Shown: piece by piece, positions 1-9,078 of the stretch
How positions within the stretch are numbered: the stretch's first letter is position 1
How the letters are laid out: every line of letters begins with the position of its first letter
Source: Paraburkholderia sp. LEh10
GTDB lineage: Bacteria; Pseudomonadota; Gammaproteobacteria; Burkholderiales; Burkholderiaceae
Direction of reading: 5' to 3'
DNA length: 64,000 bases
NCBI RefSeq assembly: GCF_017814945.1
Contig: NZ_JAGIPX010000013.1
Coordinates: 62,001 to 126,000, forward strand
Position numbers and translations under genes: made by a program
The notes under the pieces: model-generated
What the model was told of the DNA's origin: nothing
Database searches by the model: none
What the model saw: the letters and a program-made list of their open reading frames with translations, nothing else

Positions 1-364
1 AGGCATCGATTGCGTAGCGGATTTCGTGCAGCGCCTGCCGCAATTCCTGCTCGCGCTCGCGCTGGCGCATCACCTGCGCGACGGGCACCGTCATGCAAGC
101 GAGCACGCCGAGAATAGCGAGCGTGACCAGCAGCTCGATCAATGTGAAGCCGGCGGGCGGATGGCGGAACCTGCGGCCATGCGCATGAGCGGCAGCACGT
201 CCGGCTGCATGTTCAGCTACAGGTTCGGCTGCACTTCCGGCTGCACTTCCGGCTGCACGTCCGGCACGTCCGGCACGTTCGACACGTTCGACACGTTCGG
301 CTGCATGTTCGACCGCCCATGCAAAGCCGCCGCTCGCAGCCGCGTGGCGAGAGCCGCGCGTCAT
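1..364 (-). CDS. Prepilin-like protein with very long leader (partial, runs off window)
   Basis: Type II secretion/type IV pilus prepilin whose 3' end lies beyond base 1. Translated from 364 downward, it has a processing site G|FTLIELLV (F codon at 148-146) followed by a hydrophobic helix ([17 protein letters not shown]) and a charged stretch ([12 protein letters not shown]), as in pseudopilins. The start ATG overlaps the TGA of the secretin gene (ATGA), and no other ATG, GTG or TTG lies in frame before the hydrophobic helix. The leader is therefore 72 residues, rich in Ala, Arg, Glu and Gly and partly built from short DNA repeats; ordinary prepilin leaders are about 6-30 residues. The mature protein would join the pseudopilus of the upstream operon. 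Whether it is a major or minor pilin cannot be told from the visible part. Confidence 0.75.
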   Translation of the reverse strand, partial: MTRGSRHAAASGGFAWAVEHAAERVERVERAGRAGRAAGSAAGSAAEPVAEHAAGRAAAHAHGRRFRHPPAGFTLIELLVTLAILGVLACMTVPVAQVMRQREREQELRQALHEIRYAIDA

Positions 365-3009
365 TGGGCCCCCACCACGCCGAAGGTGTAGGCGGACGGC
401 GGCGCCATCGTGATCGGCGTGCCGCTCACGCCGATCACGGAGCCAGGCTGGATCTGTACCGACGTCTGCGAGGTCGCCGCCAGCGCCTTGAAGCTCAGCA
501 CAGCAAACGTGCCCGGCGACGATGCACCGGAGCCGCCCTGGACCGAGTCGCTCAGCACCAGATGCCCGCCCTGCGCGAGGCGGTTGGAAAAGCTGGTCGG
601 CGAGCCCCCCTGCTTGAGGAAGTCGCCTTCCGTCACGCCGATGAACTGCAGCTTCGTGCTGTCGAAGCTCACGTTCGACGACACGCTCGTCACCGGCTGG
701 TCCGCCTGCATCGTGACCGCGACACTCACGGAGTCGCCGACTTTCACCTGAGGCGGCCCCTGGACGGCCATCTGCGCGGTGCCCACGCCCGCGCCGACGC
801 CGCCGCCGCCCACGTAGGGCATGCTGCCGTCGCCGCCGTAGTAAGCTCCTGTGCCCGCTCCGTACGATCCGTTCGCCCCGTACGATCCGTTCGCGCCATA
901 AGCCCCATATGCGCCGTTTGCCCCATACGCCCCGTTCGCCCCATACGCGCCGTTCGTTCCGTTGCCTGCGCCATAACCACTGTTGAGTCCGTTCGGCGAA
1001 CCGTTCGATGTCTGGCGCGCCGCGCCCTCGTTCGTCGTCGATGCGTTGAGTGAAGGCGACGAAGAAGGAGCGGGAAGCCCGTTCGACTGAACCATGCTGC
1101 GCATGTTCGATTCCGTGCCGGACGTGAAGTATGCGAGGTCGGCGTCAGGACGCTGGATGTTGCGAATCAGATGCGGCGTGATCGACAGCACGATCTCGGT
1201 GTTCTTGTCGTCGTCCGTCGTCGCGCCGAACACGCGGCCGAGGACGGGAAGCTGCCCAAGGCCGGGCAGCTTGTTGCCGGACGTGCGCTCCTGACTGTCG
1301 ATCAGCCCGGCGAGCACATCCGTCTCGCCGTTCTTCAACTGCAGCACCGTGCTGGCCGTGCGCGTGCCGATCTCATAGGCCGTCGTTCCCGCCGCGCCCG
1401 ATACCTGGTTGAGCAGGCTGCTGACTTCGAGCGACACCTTGATGCCGACCGAGTCGTCGAGGTAGATCGCCGGCTCGACGCTCAGCGTGAGGCCGATATC
1501 CAGATAATTGACCGACTGCGAAACGAAGCCCGTCGAGGTCGCCGTCGAAGTGATATTCGGCACGCGCTCGCCGATCAGGATCTTGGCCTTCTCGTGGTTG
1601 TGCACACGGATGCGCGGATTGGTCAGCAGCTTCGCGTCGGAATCCTGCAGGTTCGTGTTGACGGTCGCCTGCAACGACGACAGCCCGAGCGTGCGCGACG
1701 TCTGGTGCAGCAGGTCGTGCAGCGTCAGCGACGGCGACGAGCCCGTCGACGATGTCGTGCCGAACGATCCGGTGGTGCTGCCCGACGAGCTTCCCGTGTT
1801 GTCGCCCGTGACGACAGGGTTGATCACGCTGCCCACGGGCAGCGGCGTCACGGTGACGGAACCCGGCCACGCGATGCCGAGATGCTGGAGTTTCGTGCGC
1901 TGTATTTCGAGCACCTCGACTTCGAGCATCACCTCGGGCTCCGCGACGTCCTGAAGCGCGACGAGCCTTTCCGCCATCTTGATGGCCTCGGGCGTGTCGC
2001 GCACGATCACCATGTTGAGCTTCTCGTCGGCCACGACATCGTGAGACTTCACGATCGTCTTCAGCGTGTTGGCGACCGTCTTCGCGTCGGCATTCGACAG
2101 GAAGAACGTGCGCACCGCCAGTTCCTGATAGTCCTTCTGCTTGGCGGGCGTCGCGGGATAGATCAGCACCGTGTTTTCATCGAGCACCTGCTGCGCAAGC
2201 TGGTTCGTCGCGAGTATGTAGCGCACGGTCGCGTCGATGGTGCTGTTCTTCAGGAAGATCGACGTGCGCTGGTCCGTCTTCACGTCCTTGTCGAACAGGA
2301 AGTTCAGCCCCGAGCTATGCGAGATGATCTCGAACACCTGCTTGAGCGGCGCGTCCCTGAAATCGATGCGAATCGGCTTGCGGTAGGCAACGGCCAGCGC
2401 CGCCTCGACGCGCGCCGCGCCCGTATCCGCGTTGAGCCTGCGCTTGAGCGCGAGGGCGCGCCGGTTGGCGGGCGCTTCCGTCAGGACGACGTTGAGCATG
2501 CGGCGCGCGTCGTCGGGCTGCTGCCTGGCGGCGAGCGCTTCCGCCCGGCTGAGCATGCCGTCGATCCGCGCGCCGTTCTCGAGTGCGGCGAGGCCGGCCA
2601 GCGCGCGTTCGTTATTGGGCTCGATCGCGAGCGCGTGCTCGTACATCTTGCGCGCTGCGTCGCGCGCGCCGCTCGCGGCGAGGCGGTCACCTTGCTCGTC
2701 GTAGTGCACGAGCGCCCTTTCGCGCTCGGCGATCCAGGTCGCGCGGTACTGCGCGTCCTGCGGCTCCTGCTTGACGGCGTCCGCCAGCTTGGCAAGGCCT
2801 TCGTCGACCTTGCCCTGCTGCACGAACTGCTGGCCGTCGCGATACGCCTTTTGCGCCGCGCAGCCGGCCAGCAGCACAGGCAGCGCGACCATCAGCGCGC
2901 GCCGCATCACGCTGCGCACCGCGAAGTTGCGTCGGGCATCACGTTCGATTCGTGTCGGAGATTGCGTATGCAACGGTTGTTTCCTCTTGTCGCGCGGCTC
3001 AGTCGGCAC
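361..3009 (-). CDS. gspD: Lipoprotein secretin (GspD/PilQ family) with C-terminal cohesin-like domain
   Basis: Outer-membrane secretin, 882 residues from the GTG at 3009. The lipobox LPVLLAGC (Cys50) suggests that the true start may be the ATG at 2907 (MRRALMVAL...) or a TTG near 2973; no start has a strong ribosome binding site. Order: lipoprotein signal, TPR-like helices (about 53-195), STN-type domain (about 210-285), secretin N domain (about 296-355), secretin channel domain (about 440-615, with [14 protein letters not shown] and [11 protein letters not shown]), a Gly/Asn/Tyr/Ala repeat linker (about 675-745), and a beta-rich cohesin-like domain (about 752-880: [35 protein letters not shown]). 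The TPR and cohesin parts are absent from classical GspD. The stop overlaps the next prepilin start (ATGA). Likely the exit channel for the operon, with a built-in protein-binding module. Confidence 0.88.
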   Translation of the reverse strand: MPTEPRDKRKQPLHTQSPTRIERDARRNFAVRSVMRRALMVALPVLLAGCAAQKAYRDGQQFVQQGKVDEGLAKLADAVKQEPQDAQYRATWIAERERALVHYDEQGDRLAASGARDAARKMYEHALAIEPNNERALAGLAALENGARIDGMLSRAEALAARQQPDDARRMLNVVLTEAPANRRALALKRRLNADTGAARVEAALAVAYRKPIRIDFRDAPLKQVFEIISHSSGLNFLFDKDVKTDQRTSIFLKNSTIDATVRYILATNQLAQQVLDENTVLIYPATPAKQKDYQELAVRTFFLSNADAKTVANTLKTIVKSHDVVADEKLNMVIVRDTPEAIKMAERLVALQDVAEPEVMLEVEVLEIQRTKLQHLGIAWPGSVTVTPLPVGSVINPVVTGDNTGSSSGSTTGSFGTTSSTGSSPSLTLHDLLHQTSRTLGLSSLQATVNTNLQDSDAKLLTNPRIRVHNHEKAKILIGERVPNITSTATSTGFVSQSVNYLDIGLTLSVEPAIYLDDSVGIKVSLEVSSLLNQVSGAAGTTAYEIGTRTASTVLQLKNGETDVLAGLIDSQERTSGNKLPGLGQLPVLGRVFGATTDDDKNTEIVLSITPHLIRNIQRPDADLAYFTSGTESNMRSMVQSNGLPAPSSSPSLNASTTNEGAARQTSNGSPNGLNSGYGAGNGTNGAYGANGAYGANGAYGAYGANGSYGANGSYGAGTGAYYGGDGSMPYVGGGGVGAGVGTAQMAVQGPPQVKVGDSVSVAVTMQADQPVTSVSSNVSFDSTKLQFIGVTEGDFLKQGGSPTSFSNRLAQGGHLVLSDSVQGGSGASSPGTFAVLSFKALAATSQTSVQIQPGSVIGVSGTPITMAPPSAYTFGVVGAQ
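860..972 (-). repeat. In-frame 18-nt-type repeats encoding the secretin GAYGAN linker
   Basis: Imperfect tandem units read on the minus strand encode [12 protein letters not shown] blocks between the secretin channel and the cohesin-like domain. Units are multiples of three, so copy-number change would alter linker length without breaking the frame. Confidence 0.7.
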
Positions 3010-3526
3010 TGCCGATATCCAGCGTCTGGACCAGTTTGGTAGGCAAATACACGAGTGTCATGGTCGGCGGGGCGATCGCCTCGATCCGATACGTCCCGTC
3101 GACGATCGTCTGCTCGCGCACGATCAGCGTGTCGTCGCCGCGCGCCAGGTAGACTTCCCACCGGCCATCGGCCGTCTGCTTGCCGATATAGGTGAAGGGA
3201 ATATCCGGCGCAGGCGGCGTCGAAGGCAGCGGCGGCACATCGGCGCCCGGTGGCGCGCCGGAAGGCAGCGGCGGCGCGAGCGAGAGCGCGCCGAACAACG
3301 CATGGCGCCCGCCCGCCCCGGCTGCGGCGCGTTCGGCGCGCGCGCGCAATGCGACGATGGCCACGGCGGAAGCAGCGCCGCCTGGCCGGGCGACCGCAGT
3401 CGCTGGCGCGGCGTGCGGGCGCGGCGCGGCTTCGACGACCTGATCAGTCGGGCTGTGGTCGGTGAATGCGAGCAGCGCCGCGCTTGCGACGAACAGCGCG
3501 CCGAGAACGAGGTGCTTGCGCTTCAT
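2999..3526 (-). CDS. PilP-like/GspC-like periplasmic linker protein
   Basis: About 175 residues. The ATG at 3526 overlaps the TGA of the PilO-like gene (ATGA), which fixes the start. An N-terminal signal-anchor ([17 protein letters not shown]) is followed by a Pro/Ala-rich stretch and a small beta-rich C-terminal domain ([20 protein letters not shown], then [16 protein letters not shown]). That motif pattern, a short domain that reads like 'YIG...G...V.L...G....V..G..I...Y.I', is typical of PilP/GspC homology regions that touch the secretin. Its position directly before the secretin gene supports a role bridging the inner-membrane PilN/PilO-like pair and the secretin. Family assignment is by pattern and context only. 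Its 3' end overlaps the longest version of the secretin gene by 11 bases. Confidence 0.65.
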   Translation of the reverse strand: MKRKHLVLGALFVASAALLAFTDHSPTDQVVEAAPRPHAAPATAVARPGGAASAVAIVALRARAERAAAGAGGRHALFGALSLAPPLPSGAPPGADVPPLPSTPPAPDIPFTYIGKQTADGRWEVYLARGDDTLIVREQTIVDGTYRIEAIAPPTMTLVYLPTKLVQTLDIGSAD

Positions 3527-4719
3527 TTGCGCACCTCGGCTGCGGGCGCGCGTGCCAGTACCGAAGCAGGCTGCGCCGGCGATTTCGATGCACGATCCGA
3601 TGCGTCGTGCGGTGGCGACGACGCGGGAATCGTCACCGACGCGGCTAGCGATGGGGGTCGCGTTGCGGACGCCATCGACGGCGGCAATGGAGGCGCGAGC
3701 GAGCGCACGAACGACGAAGCGGGAGACTGTGCCGCCCCTCCAGGCGAAACGGGAGCGGACGATGACGAGACTGCCGTGGACGATGCAGATTCGGATATCG
3801 ATGCCGCAGAGGCCGCCGCGGGTGCGGATGCCGACGCCGCAGACCACGCCGCGCGTGCGGACGCCGATGCCGATGCCGATGCCGATGCCGATGCCGATGC
3901 CGATGCCGATGCCGATGCCGATGCCGATGTCGATGTCGATGTCGATGTCGATGCCGATGCCGATGCCGATGCCGATGCCGATGCCGATGCAGACGCCGAT
4001 GCAGATGCAGATGCAGACGCCGATGCCGATGCAGATGCAGACGCCGATGCCGATGCCGTCGCCGTCGCCGACGCAGACACAGACACAGGCGCCGACACCA
4101 GCACCGTCGTCGGCGCGGGCGCCCATGTCGCGGGCCGCAGAAACGCGGTGAAACGCAGGTTCGCCTCGACTGTCTGATCGCTCATCGAGTTGCGCTTGAA
4201 GCGCATGTCGTCGAGGGCCGCATACGGGACGCTCGCGAGGACTTTCTCGCTGAAGCGCCGCAAGCTCGAATAGTCCCCTTTGACGGGCAATACGATCGTG
4301 TATACGTCGAAGCGGCCGGCGATATCATGCGCAGGCTTGTACTCGCCCTTGTCCAGCGCGACGCCCGTCTCCGATGCAGCATCGAACAAACGCGCGACGA
4401 TCCCGTCGGTGTGCGCGCCGTCGCCTAGCGCCGCGTAAAACATGGCCAGCCGCTGGGACGCCAGCGCCGGCGCGGACACGGCAGGCTTCGGCACGGGCAT
4501 CGAACGCGCATGCGCGACGGCGCGCGCGCGCTGATCGACGCGCGCCGATAGGCCCGGCAGCAACACGGCCCACAGCAGCGCGGCCCCGAGCAGAAGCGCA
4601 CCGGCGATCAACGCGCCCGTGCCGAATCGCGCGAACGCAAGACGGACCCTCAACAGGCCCCGCGTGACACTCGGACCCAGGCTCGGACCCAGACTCGGAC
4701 TCATACCCGGCATCTTCAC
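3523..4719 (-). CDS. PilO/GspM-like inner-membrane protein with long Ala-Ser tail
   Basis: Bitopic alignment-complex protein. One transmembrane helix ([19 protein letters not shown]), a short coiled region, then a ferredoxin-like PilO domain ([20 protein letters not shown] through [11 protein letters not shown]). The last ~190 residues are low complexity: an Ala-Ser (and Thr-Ser) tract from hexanucleotide repeats, then an Ala/Ser/Pro-rich tail ending [10 protein letters not shown]. Family PilO proteins are about 200 residues, so the tail is an added element, probably periplasmic because it follows the periplasmic domain. I chose GTG 4719, whose GTGA overlaps the PilN-like stop; a GTG at 4737 and an ATG at 4713 are alternatives. 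The stop overlaps the next start (ATGA). Confidence 0.72.
   Translation of the reverse strand: MKMPGMSPSLGPSLGPSVTRGLLRVRLAFARFGTGALIAGALLLGAALLWAVLLPGLSARVDQRARAVAHARSMPVPKPAVSAPALASQRLAMFYAALGDGAHTDGIVARLFDAASETGVALDKGEYKPAHDIAGRFDVYTIVLPVKGDYSSLRRFSEKVLASVPYAALDDMRFKRNSMSDQTVEANLRFTAFLRPATWAPAPTTVLVSAPVSVSASATATASASASASASASASASASASASASASASASASASASTSTSTSTSASASASASASASASASASASASARAAWSAASASAPAAASAASISESASSTAVSSSSAPVSPGGAAQSPASSFVRSLAPPLPPSMASATRPPSLAASVTIPASSPPHDASDRASKSPAQPASVLARAPAAEVRK
3846..4090 (-). repeat. Hexanucleotide tandem array (GCCGAT and variants) inside the PilO-like gene
   Basis: Roughly 240 bases of GCCGAT units, with a block of GTCGAT near 3930-3950 and GCAGAT/GCAGAC variants toward 4060. 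On the minus strand in the gene frame it encodes alternating Ala-Ser, with Thr-Ser or Ala-Thr variants. Six-base units keep the frame whatever the copy number, so length can vary between strains without loss of the protein. All other frames also stay open here, which creates spurious long reading frames. Confidence 0.9.
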
Positions 4720-5267
4720 GATCCCGTCCCCCGCCACTGCACGTCTACATCGAAGCGGATCACGCTATCCTGGCCGTCCTTCGTGACCTCGTGCTTGACC
4801 AGATTGACCGCGCCGAACAGCGGCTGCCGCTCGAGCGACGTCAGATAGTCGAGCATGTCCTTGCTGCCGCCGCACTCGGCTTCGATTCGGATCAGCGCGC
4901 GGCCAGGCTCGGGCGTGATCGACAGCAGCGCGACCTGCGATGGCGTCGCGGCTTCGAGCGCATCGAGCAAAGCATCCCAGGGCAGATTGAGCCGCATCAC
5001 AGCGGCGTTGACGGCCGCGCCCTGCTTCGCATCGACCGGCTCGCTTTTCACGCTCGTCGATGCACGCATCGCTCGCTCCGCACGCGCCGCGATCCGCTGC
5101 GCCTCACGGTCCAGCGCGTCGAGCCGCGTGAGGCGCTCGTGCACGCGAAGACCGGCGAGCACGCACAGCAGCAATCCCGCCACCGCGAGCACGCGCGCGA
5201 GCGGACGTATCCGATGAAGCTCGCGCCGCATGCTGAACGGGGCGAGGTCGAGCGACAGGCGTTTCAT
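4716..5267 (-). CDS. PilN/GspL-C-like inner-membrane protein
   Basis: About 183 residues from the ATG at 5267, which overlaps the stop of the PilM-like gene (ATGA); a longer frame upstream is unlikely. It begins MKRLSLDLAPF, the usual PilN-type opening (N-terminal cytoplasmic peptide that binds PilM), followed by one membrane helix (VLAVAGLLLCVLAGLRV), a coiled stretch (LDALDREAQRIAARAERAM) and a periplasmic ferredoxin-like domain (LPWDALLDALEAA, VALLSITPEPGRALIRIEAE, DMLDYLTSLERQPLF). Expected to pair with the PilO-like protein and couple the cytoplasmic ATPase platform to the periplasm. Confidence 0.8.
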   Translation of the reverse strand: MKRLSLDLAPFSMRRELHRIRPLARVLAVAGLLLCVLAGLRVHERLTRLDALDREAQRIAARAERAMRASTSVKSEPVDAKQGAAVNAAVMRLNLPWDALLDALEAATPSQVALLSITPEPGRALIRIEAECGGSKDMLDYLTSLERQPLFGAVNLVKHEVTKDGQDSVIRFDVDVQWRGTGS

Positions 5268-6139
5268 GAAGCAGCGCCGCTCCGTCCAAAGCGCGAGAGG
5301 AACGATGCGCTCCCGTCTTTGAATGAGCGCGGCCGCGAGCCGGATTCGCGCCACAGCACCTTCATGCCCGCTTCGCCGGACGACGCGGCCTCCTGCCAGG
5401 CCGGCATCTGCGGACCATGAACATGCAGCGCGGCAGGCGCGGCCACGTTATCGAGCAGCGCCGTGCGCGCGACGGATTCGCGCAGCCACGTCAACGGCGG
5501 ATTCGGCTCCGGCAGCATCAACGTACGCACGCTCGCGAGACGCGGCTTCGACGTATCGGCGACGAGGCCGAGCGTCAGCGCGCTATCACTCAGCGTCGCG
5601 AGCCATGCATTCGCGCCGATCTGCTTGCGCGAACGGTTCCACGCGCTGACGAAATTGGGCGTCACGGATACGAGGCACCCGCCGCGCTGTTTCACTGCGA
5701 TTTGCAATGCCGCCGACACGCGGCGCAACACCGCGCATCCGAGAAACGGCTCGGCCGCTTGCCAGTCGGCGGCCACTTGCCACGCCGACGCGGCGTCGCC
5801 ATAGAGCGTCTGGAAGCGCAGTTCGACGGCAGCGCGCAGGTCCTGCATCCGTGCGCCGTTGGCGGGCGGCGTCACGATGAAATAGCGCACGAGGTCGTCG
5901 GCGAGCGTCGCGTGGACGGGCAATCCGTTGCAGCCCGCTTCATCGAGTGCGGCGGCAAGCTGCGCGGCGAACATATCGGCGGCCGCGTCATGGTGCCCGT
6001 CCAGCCCTGCAAGCTTTCGCTCGACGACGACGGGCGCCGCCTTGCGCGAAGCGCCCACGCGCCGCACCGAGACGGCGTCGCGCGACAACACGAGCCCGCA
6101 GTGTCCGCGCGGCCTTAGACGCCTGAACAGATCACGCAT
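5264..6139 (-). CDS. PilM-like cytoplasmic protein of the secretion/pilus platform
   Basis: 291 residues, no membrane segment, placed between gspE and the PilN-like gene as PilM is in pilus operons. The start (ATG 6139) overlaps the end of gspE by 8 bases. The sequence is divergent: HCGLVLSRDAVSVRRVG at the N-terminus fits the first beta hairpin of an actin-like (ASKHA) fold, and DLRAAVELRFQTLYGD and ANAWLATLSDSALTLGLVAD fit later PilM/GspL elements, but a clear ATP-binding signature is not visible. It could equally be the cytoplasmic half of a split GspL. Proposed role: link the GspE ATPase to the PilN-like peptide. Assigned mainly by order and size. Confidence 0.62.
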   Translation of the reverse strand: MRDLFRRLRPRGHCGLVLSRDAVSVRRVGASRKAAPVVVERKLAGLDGHHDAAADMFAAQLAAALDEAGCNGLPVHATLADDLVRYFIVTPPANGARMQDLRAAVELRFQTLYGDAASAWQVAADWQAAEPFLGCAVLRRVSAALQIAVKQRGGCLVSVTPNFVSAWNRSRKQIGANAWLATLSDSALTLGLVADTSKPRLASVRTLMLPEPNPPLTWLRESVARTALLDNVAAPAALHVHGPQMPAWQEAASSGEAGMKVLWRESGSRPRSFKDGSASFLSRFGRSGAAS

Positions 6140-7820
6140 TGAGGGTCACCCGCTTGACTTCGGCCAGCGTGGTCTCGCCGCGCCTGACGAGACCCAGCGC
6201 GACCTCGCGTAGCTGGCGCGTGCCGTTCTTGCGCGCGGCCTCCTTGATGACGCGGATCGGCTGCTTTTCGACCACCATGTCGCGGATCTCGTCGTCGAGA
6301 ATCAGGATTTCCGCGATTGCGCGCCGCCCGCGATACCCCGTGCCACGGCAGTCGCCGCAGCCGGTGCCCTGGCGAAACGCGAACTCGGCGACATCGGCGC
6401 GGCTGAGTCCGAGCCGCGCCAGCTCCGCATCGCCAGGAACATACGGCGCGGCGCAATGCGTGCAGTTCACGCGCAACAGACGTTGCGCCCAGATGCCGTT
6501 CAGCGCCGACACGAATGCATACGGATCGATGCCCATGTGACTGAAGCGGCCGAATACGTCGAACACGTTGTTCGCGTGCACGGTCGTCAGCACGAGGTGG
6601 CCTGTCAGCGCGGATTGCACGGCGATCTCCGCCGTTTCGCGGTCGCGGATCTCGCCCACCATGATCTTGTCCGGGTCGTGCCGGAGGATCGAACGCAAGC
6701 CTCGGGCAAATGTGAGCCCCTTCTTCTCGTTGACGGGAATCTGCAGGATGCCCGGCAACTGATATTCGACAGGGTCTTCGATCGTGATGATCTTGTCGCG
6801 CCCGTTGTGTATCTCCGTCAGCGCGGCATAGAGCGTCGTCGTCTTGCCCGAGCCCGTGGGGCCCGTCACGAGCAGCATGCCGTAGGGCTCTTCGGCGAGC
6901 GAACGCAGCGCGACCAGCGACTCGCTGTCGTAGCCGAGCGCTTCGAGCGTGAGCGAACCGTAGGCCTCGATCATCGCGCGCTTGTCGAGAATCCGGATCA
7001 CGGCATCCTCGCCGTGAATGCTCGGCATGATCGACACGCGCAGATCGATATCGCGTCCGCCCGCCGCCACGCGAAAGCTCCCGTCCTGCGGCACGCGCCG
7101 CTCGGCGATGTCGAGTTCCGCGAGCACCTTGAGGCGCGATATCACCTGCTCCGCCGTCTCGACGCCATGCAGCGTCGCCGCCGCGTCGAGCACGCCGTCC
7201 ACGCGGTACTTCAATGCGAGCCCCGTGGCCGTGCTTTCGAGGTGAATATCGGAAGCCCCCCCCTTGAGCGCGTCATAGAGCGTCGAATTGACGAGCTTCA
7301 CGGCGGGGCTCGCGGCCTCGCTGACCGACTGGAACGACAGCACCTGCGCGGAGCGCGCGTCGGACTGCGCTTCGCCGCCCTCCGTCACGAGGCTGTCGAT
7401 CGCGCGCGCCGACTCTTCCATCCGCGTGTGATACGCCTGCAGATCGGAAGGCAGCGCGAGCCTCACATCGATCACGCCACCCGCCTGAGCCGCGAGCCAG
7501 GTTTGCAGATCGAGATCGAATGGGCTCGTCACCACGCCGATCAGCGCGCCGCCGTCGCCGCGCAGCAACGCGCAGCGCCGCTGCATCGCGCGCGTGAGCG
7601 GCACGCGGTCGAACGCGGGCTTGAGCGCGAGCATGTCGGCCGTCTCGATGACCTGCATCGCGAGCCGCTGCGCGAGCGACTGCAACAACTGGCGCGGTTC
7701 GATGCCCGTCAGCGTTTCGAGTTCGTCGATGATATGGCGCTGGGTCGCGGCTGCCTGCGCACGCGCGCGCGTCAGCGTATCGGCGTCGAACATCGGCTCG
7801 ATCGTGTCTCGCATCGTCAT
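6132..7820 (-). CDS. gspE: GspE/PilB-type secretion ATPase
   Basis: Hexameric AAA-like traffic ATPase of type II secretion/type IV pilus systems, 562 residues. N-terminal MshE/GspE-N-like region (1-150), N2 domain (about 165-290, GGASDIHLE), Walker A GPTGSGKT (320-327), Asp box (IITIEDPVEY), Walker B (IMVGEIRD, 386-393), His box (LVLTTVHANN), and a tetracysteine zinc site (C453-x2-C456 and C488-x2-C491), as in bona fide GspE/PilB rather than retraction PilT. It assembles the pseudopilus. Its ATG overlaps the gspF stop (ATGA at 7820-7817), pointing to translational coupling. All catalytic motifs are intact, so the operon looks functional. Confidence 0.96.
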   Translation of the reverse strand: MTMRDTIEPMFDADTLTRARAQAAATQRHIIDELETLTGIEPRQLLQSLAQRLAMQVIETADMLALKPAFDRVPLTRAMQRRCALLRGDGGALIGVVTSPFDLDLQTWLAAQAGGVIDVRLALPSDLQAYHTRMEESARAIDSLVTEGGEAQSDARSAQVLSFQSVSEAASPAVKLVNSTLYDALKGGASDIHLESTATGLALKYRVDGVLDAAATLHGVETAEQVISRLKVLAELDIAERRVPQDGSFRVAAGGRDIDLRVSIMPSIHGEDAVIRILDKRAMIEAYGSLTLEALGYDSESLVALRSLAEEPYGMLLVTGPTGSGKTTTLYAALTEIHNGRDKIITIEDPVEYQLPGILQIPVNEKKGLTFARGLRSILRHDPDKIMVGEIRDRETAEIAVQSALTGHLVLTTVHANNVFDVFGRFSHMGIDPYAFVSALNGIWAQRLLRVNCTHCAAPYVPGDAELARLGLSRADVAEFAFRQGTGCGDCRGTGYRGRRAIAEILILDDEIRDMVVEKQPIRVIKEAARKNGTRQLREVALGLVRRGETTLAEVKRVTLNA

Positions 7821-9004
7821 GACAGGCTTTCCGCGAGATCGAAGATCGGCATGTACAGCAGCACGACGATCGTGCCGACGACGACACCGATCGCCGACAT
7901 CAGAAGCGGCTCGAACATCCGCGTGAAGCGGTCGATCCAGCGGCTGATCTCGCCGTCATAGAACGCCGCCGACTGCGTGAGCATCGCGCCCATTTCGCCC
8001 GAGCGCTCGCCGACGCGCAGCATCCGCAATGAGATCGGCGTGGTGAGCGCCTGCGCCTGAAACGCGCCGGACAACGGCTCGCCGGACTGCACGGCGGCGC
8101 GCGCGCGCATCAGCGCTTCGCGCAATGCCGGCGAAACCGTGCCGCCCGCCGTTTCCATCGCGGCGACGATGGGGATGCCGCCTTCGAGCAGCATCCCGAG
8201 TGTCAGGTAGAGGCGCGACAACTGATAGATGCGCAGATGCGGGCCGAGCATCGGCACGCGTGCGAGCAGCGTCACGAGACCGACCCTCGCAATGGCCGCG
8301 CGCATCGCCATGCCGGCGGAAATGGCGGCAACGAGCGCGCCCGCGAGCAACGGCAAGCCGTGCGCCGCCGCGAACTTGCCCCAGTCGAGCAGCGCCTGCG
8401 ACATCCAGGGCAGCGTGCGCCCGGTGCCTTCATAGATCGTCGCGAAGCGCGGCACCACGAACGCAATCAGAAACGCGGACACGCCGCCGCCGACCACGAG
8501 CAGGATGCTCGGATAAATCGCGGCGCTGATGAGCTTGTTGCGCACCGTGTCGATGCGCGCCTGGTAGTCGACATAGCGCTGCAGCGCGCGCGGCAGGTCG
8601 CTCGTGCCCTCGGCCGCGCGCACGATGCCGACGTATAGCGGCGGAAACACCTCGGGCTGCTCGGCGAGCAGGCTCGAAAAGCGCTTGCCTTCGCGCAGGC
8701 CCGCGAGAAGCCGCTCCAGAATGCCGCGCAATCTCGCGCCGCCCTCGCGTTCGAGCAGCGCCTCGAGCCCTTCGACGATCGACAGTCCCGCCATCAGCAG
8801 CGCGAGCAGTTCCTGGCTGAACAGCACGAGCGACACGCCGCCGCGCGAGCCGACAGCGGGCCTGAACGTGCGCACAGGGGCAAGCCGCGTCGGATGAAGT
8901 CCACGGGCCTCGACTTGCGCGCGCGCGTCGCCCTCGTCCTGCGCGTCGATGACGAGGGCGACGATCTGGTTCTCCGGTGAGAGCGCTCTCACTTCGTATT
9001 GCAT
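7817..9004 (-). CDS. gspF: GspF/PilC-type inner-membrane platform protein
   Basis: 395 residues with two T2SSF domains (about 60-185 and 265-390) and the usual membrane segments (YPSILLVVGGGVSAFLIAFV, a central segment near 215-235, and IGVVVGTIVVLLYMPIF at the C-terminus). Conserved GE-type helices (LSIVEGLEALLE; MLRVGERSGEM) are present. The N-terminal ~55 residues (MQYEVRALSPENQIV...) are the usual small cytoplasmic domain. GspF sits at the base of the pseudopilus and couples to GspE. It lies 74 bases after the GspG-like gene and overlaps gspE by four bases. Confidence 0.95.
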   Translation of the reverse strand: MQYEVRALSPENQIVALVIDAQDEGDARAQVEARGLHPTRLAPVRTFRPAVGSRGGVSLVLFSQELLALLMAGLSIVEGLEALLEREGGARLRGILERLLAGLREGKRFSSLLAEQPEVFPPLYVGIVRAAEGTSDLPRALQRYVDYQARIDTVRNKLISAAIYPSILLVVGGGVSAFLIAFVVPRFATIYEGTGRTLPWMSQALLDWGKFAAAHGLPLLAGALVAAISAGMAMRAAIARVGLVTLLARVPMLGPHLRIYQLSRLYLTLGMLLEGGIPIVAAMETAGGTVSPALREALMRARAAVQSGEPLSGAFQAQALTTPISLRMLRVGERSGEMGAMLTQSAAFYDGEISRWIDRFTRMFEPLLMSAIGVVVGTIVVLLYMPIFDLAESLS

Positions 9005-9078
9005 GGTGCTGTGCTATGTATTGCGGCTGGGCGGAACGTGCGTTGTACGGGCTGGACGCCACGCACGGTCTCCTGGTG

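Noticed and set aside
1171..3042. Plus-strand 623-codon frame
   Set aside because: Antisense to the secretin, Arg-rich, no recognisable domain.
3846..4090. Possible CRISPR-like array
   Set aside because: Units are six bases with no spacers and encode a protein tail.
2771..4177. Plus-strand frame with a long Asp-Ala (DADADA) run and another with Met-Pro run
   Set aside because: Both come from the hexamer tract read in the wrong strand; the PilO-like frame has the real domain.
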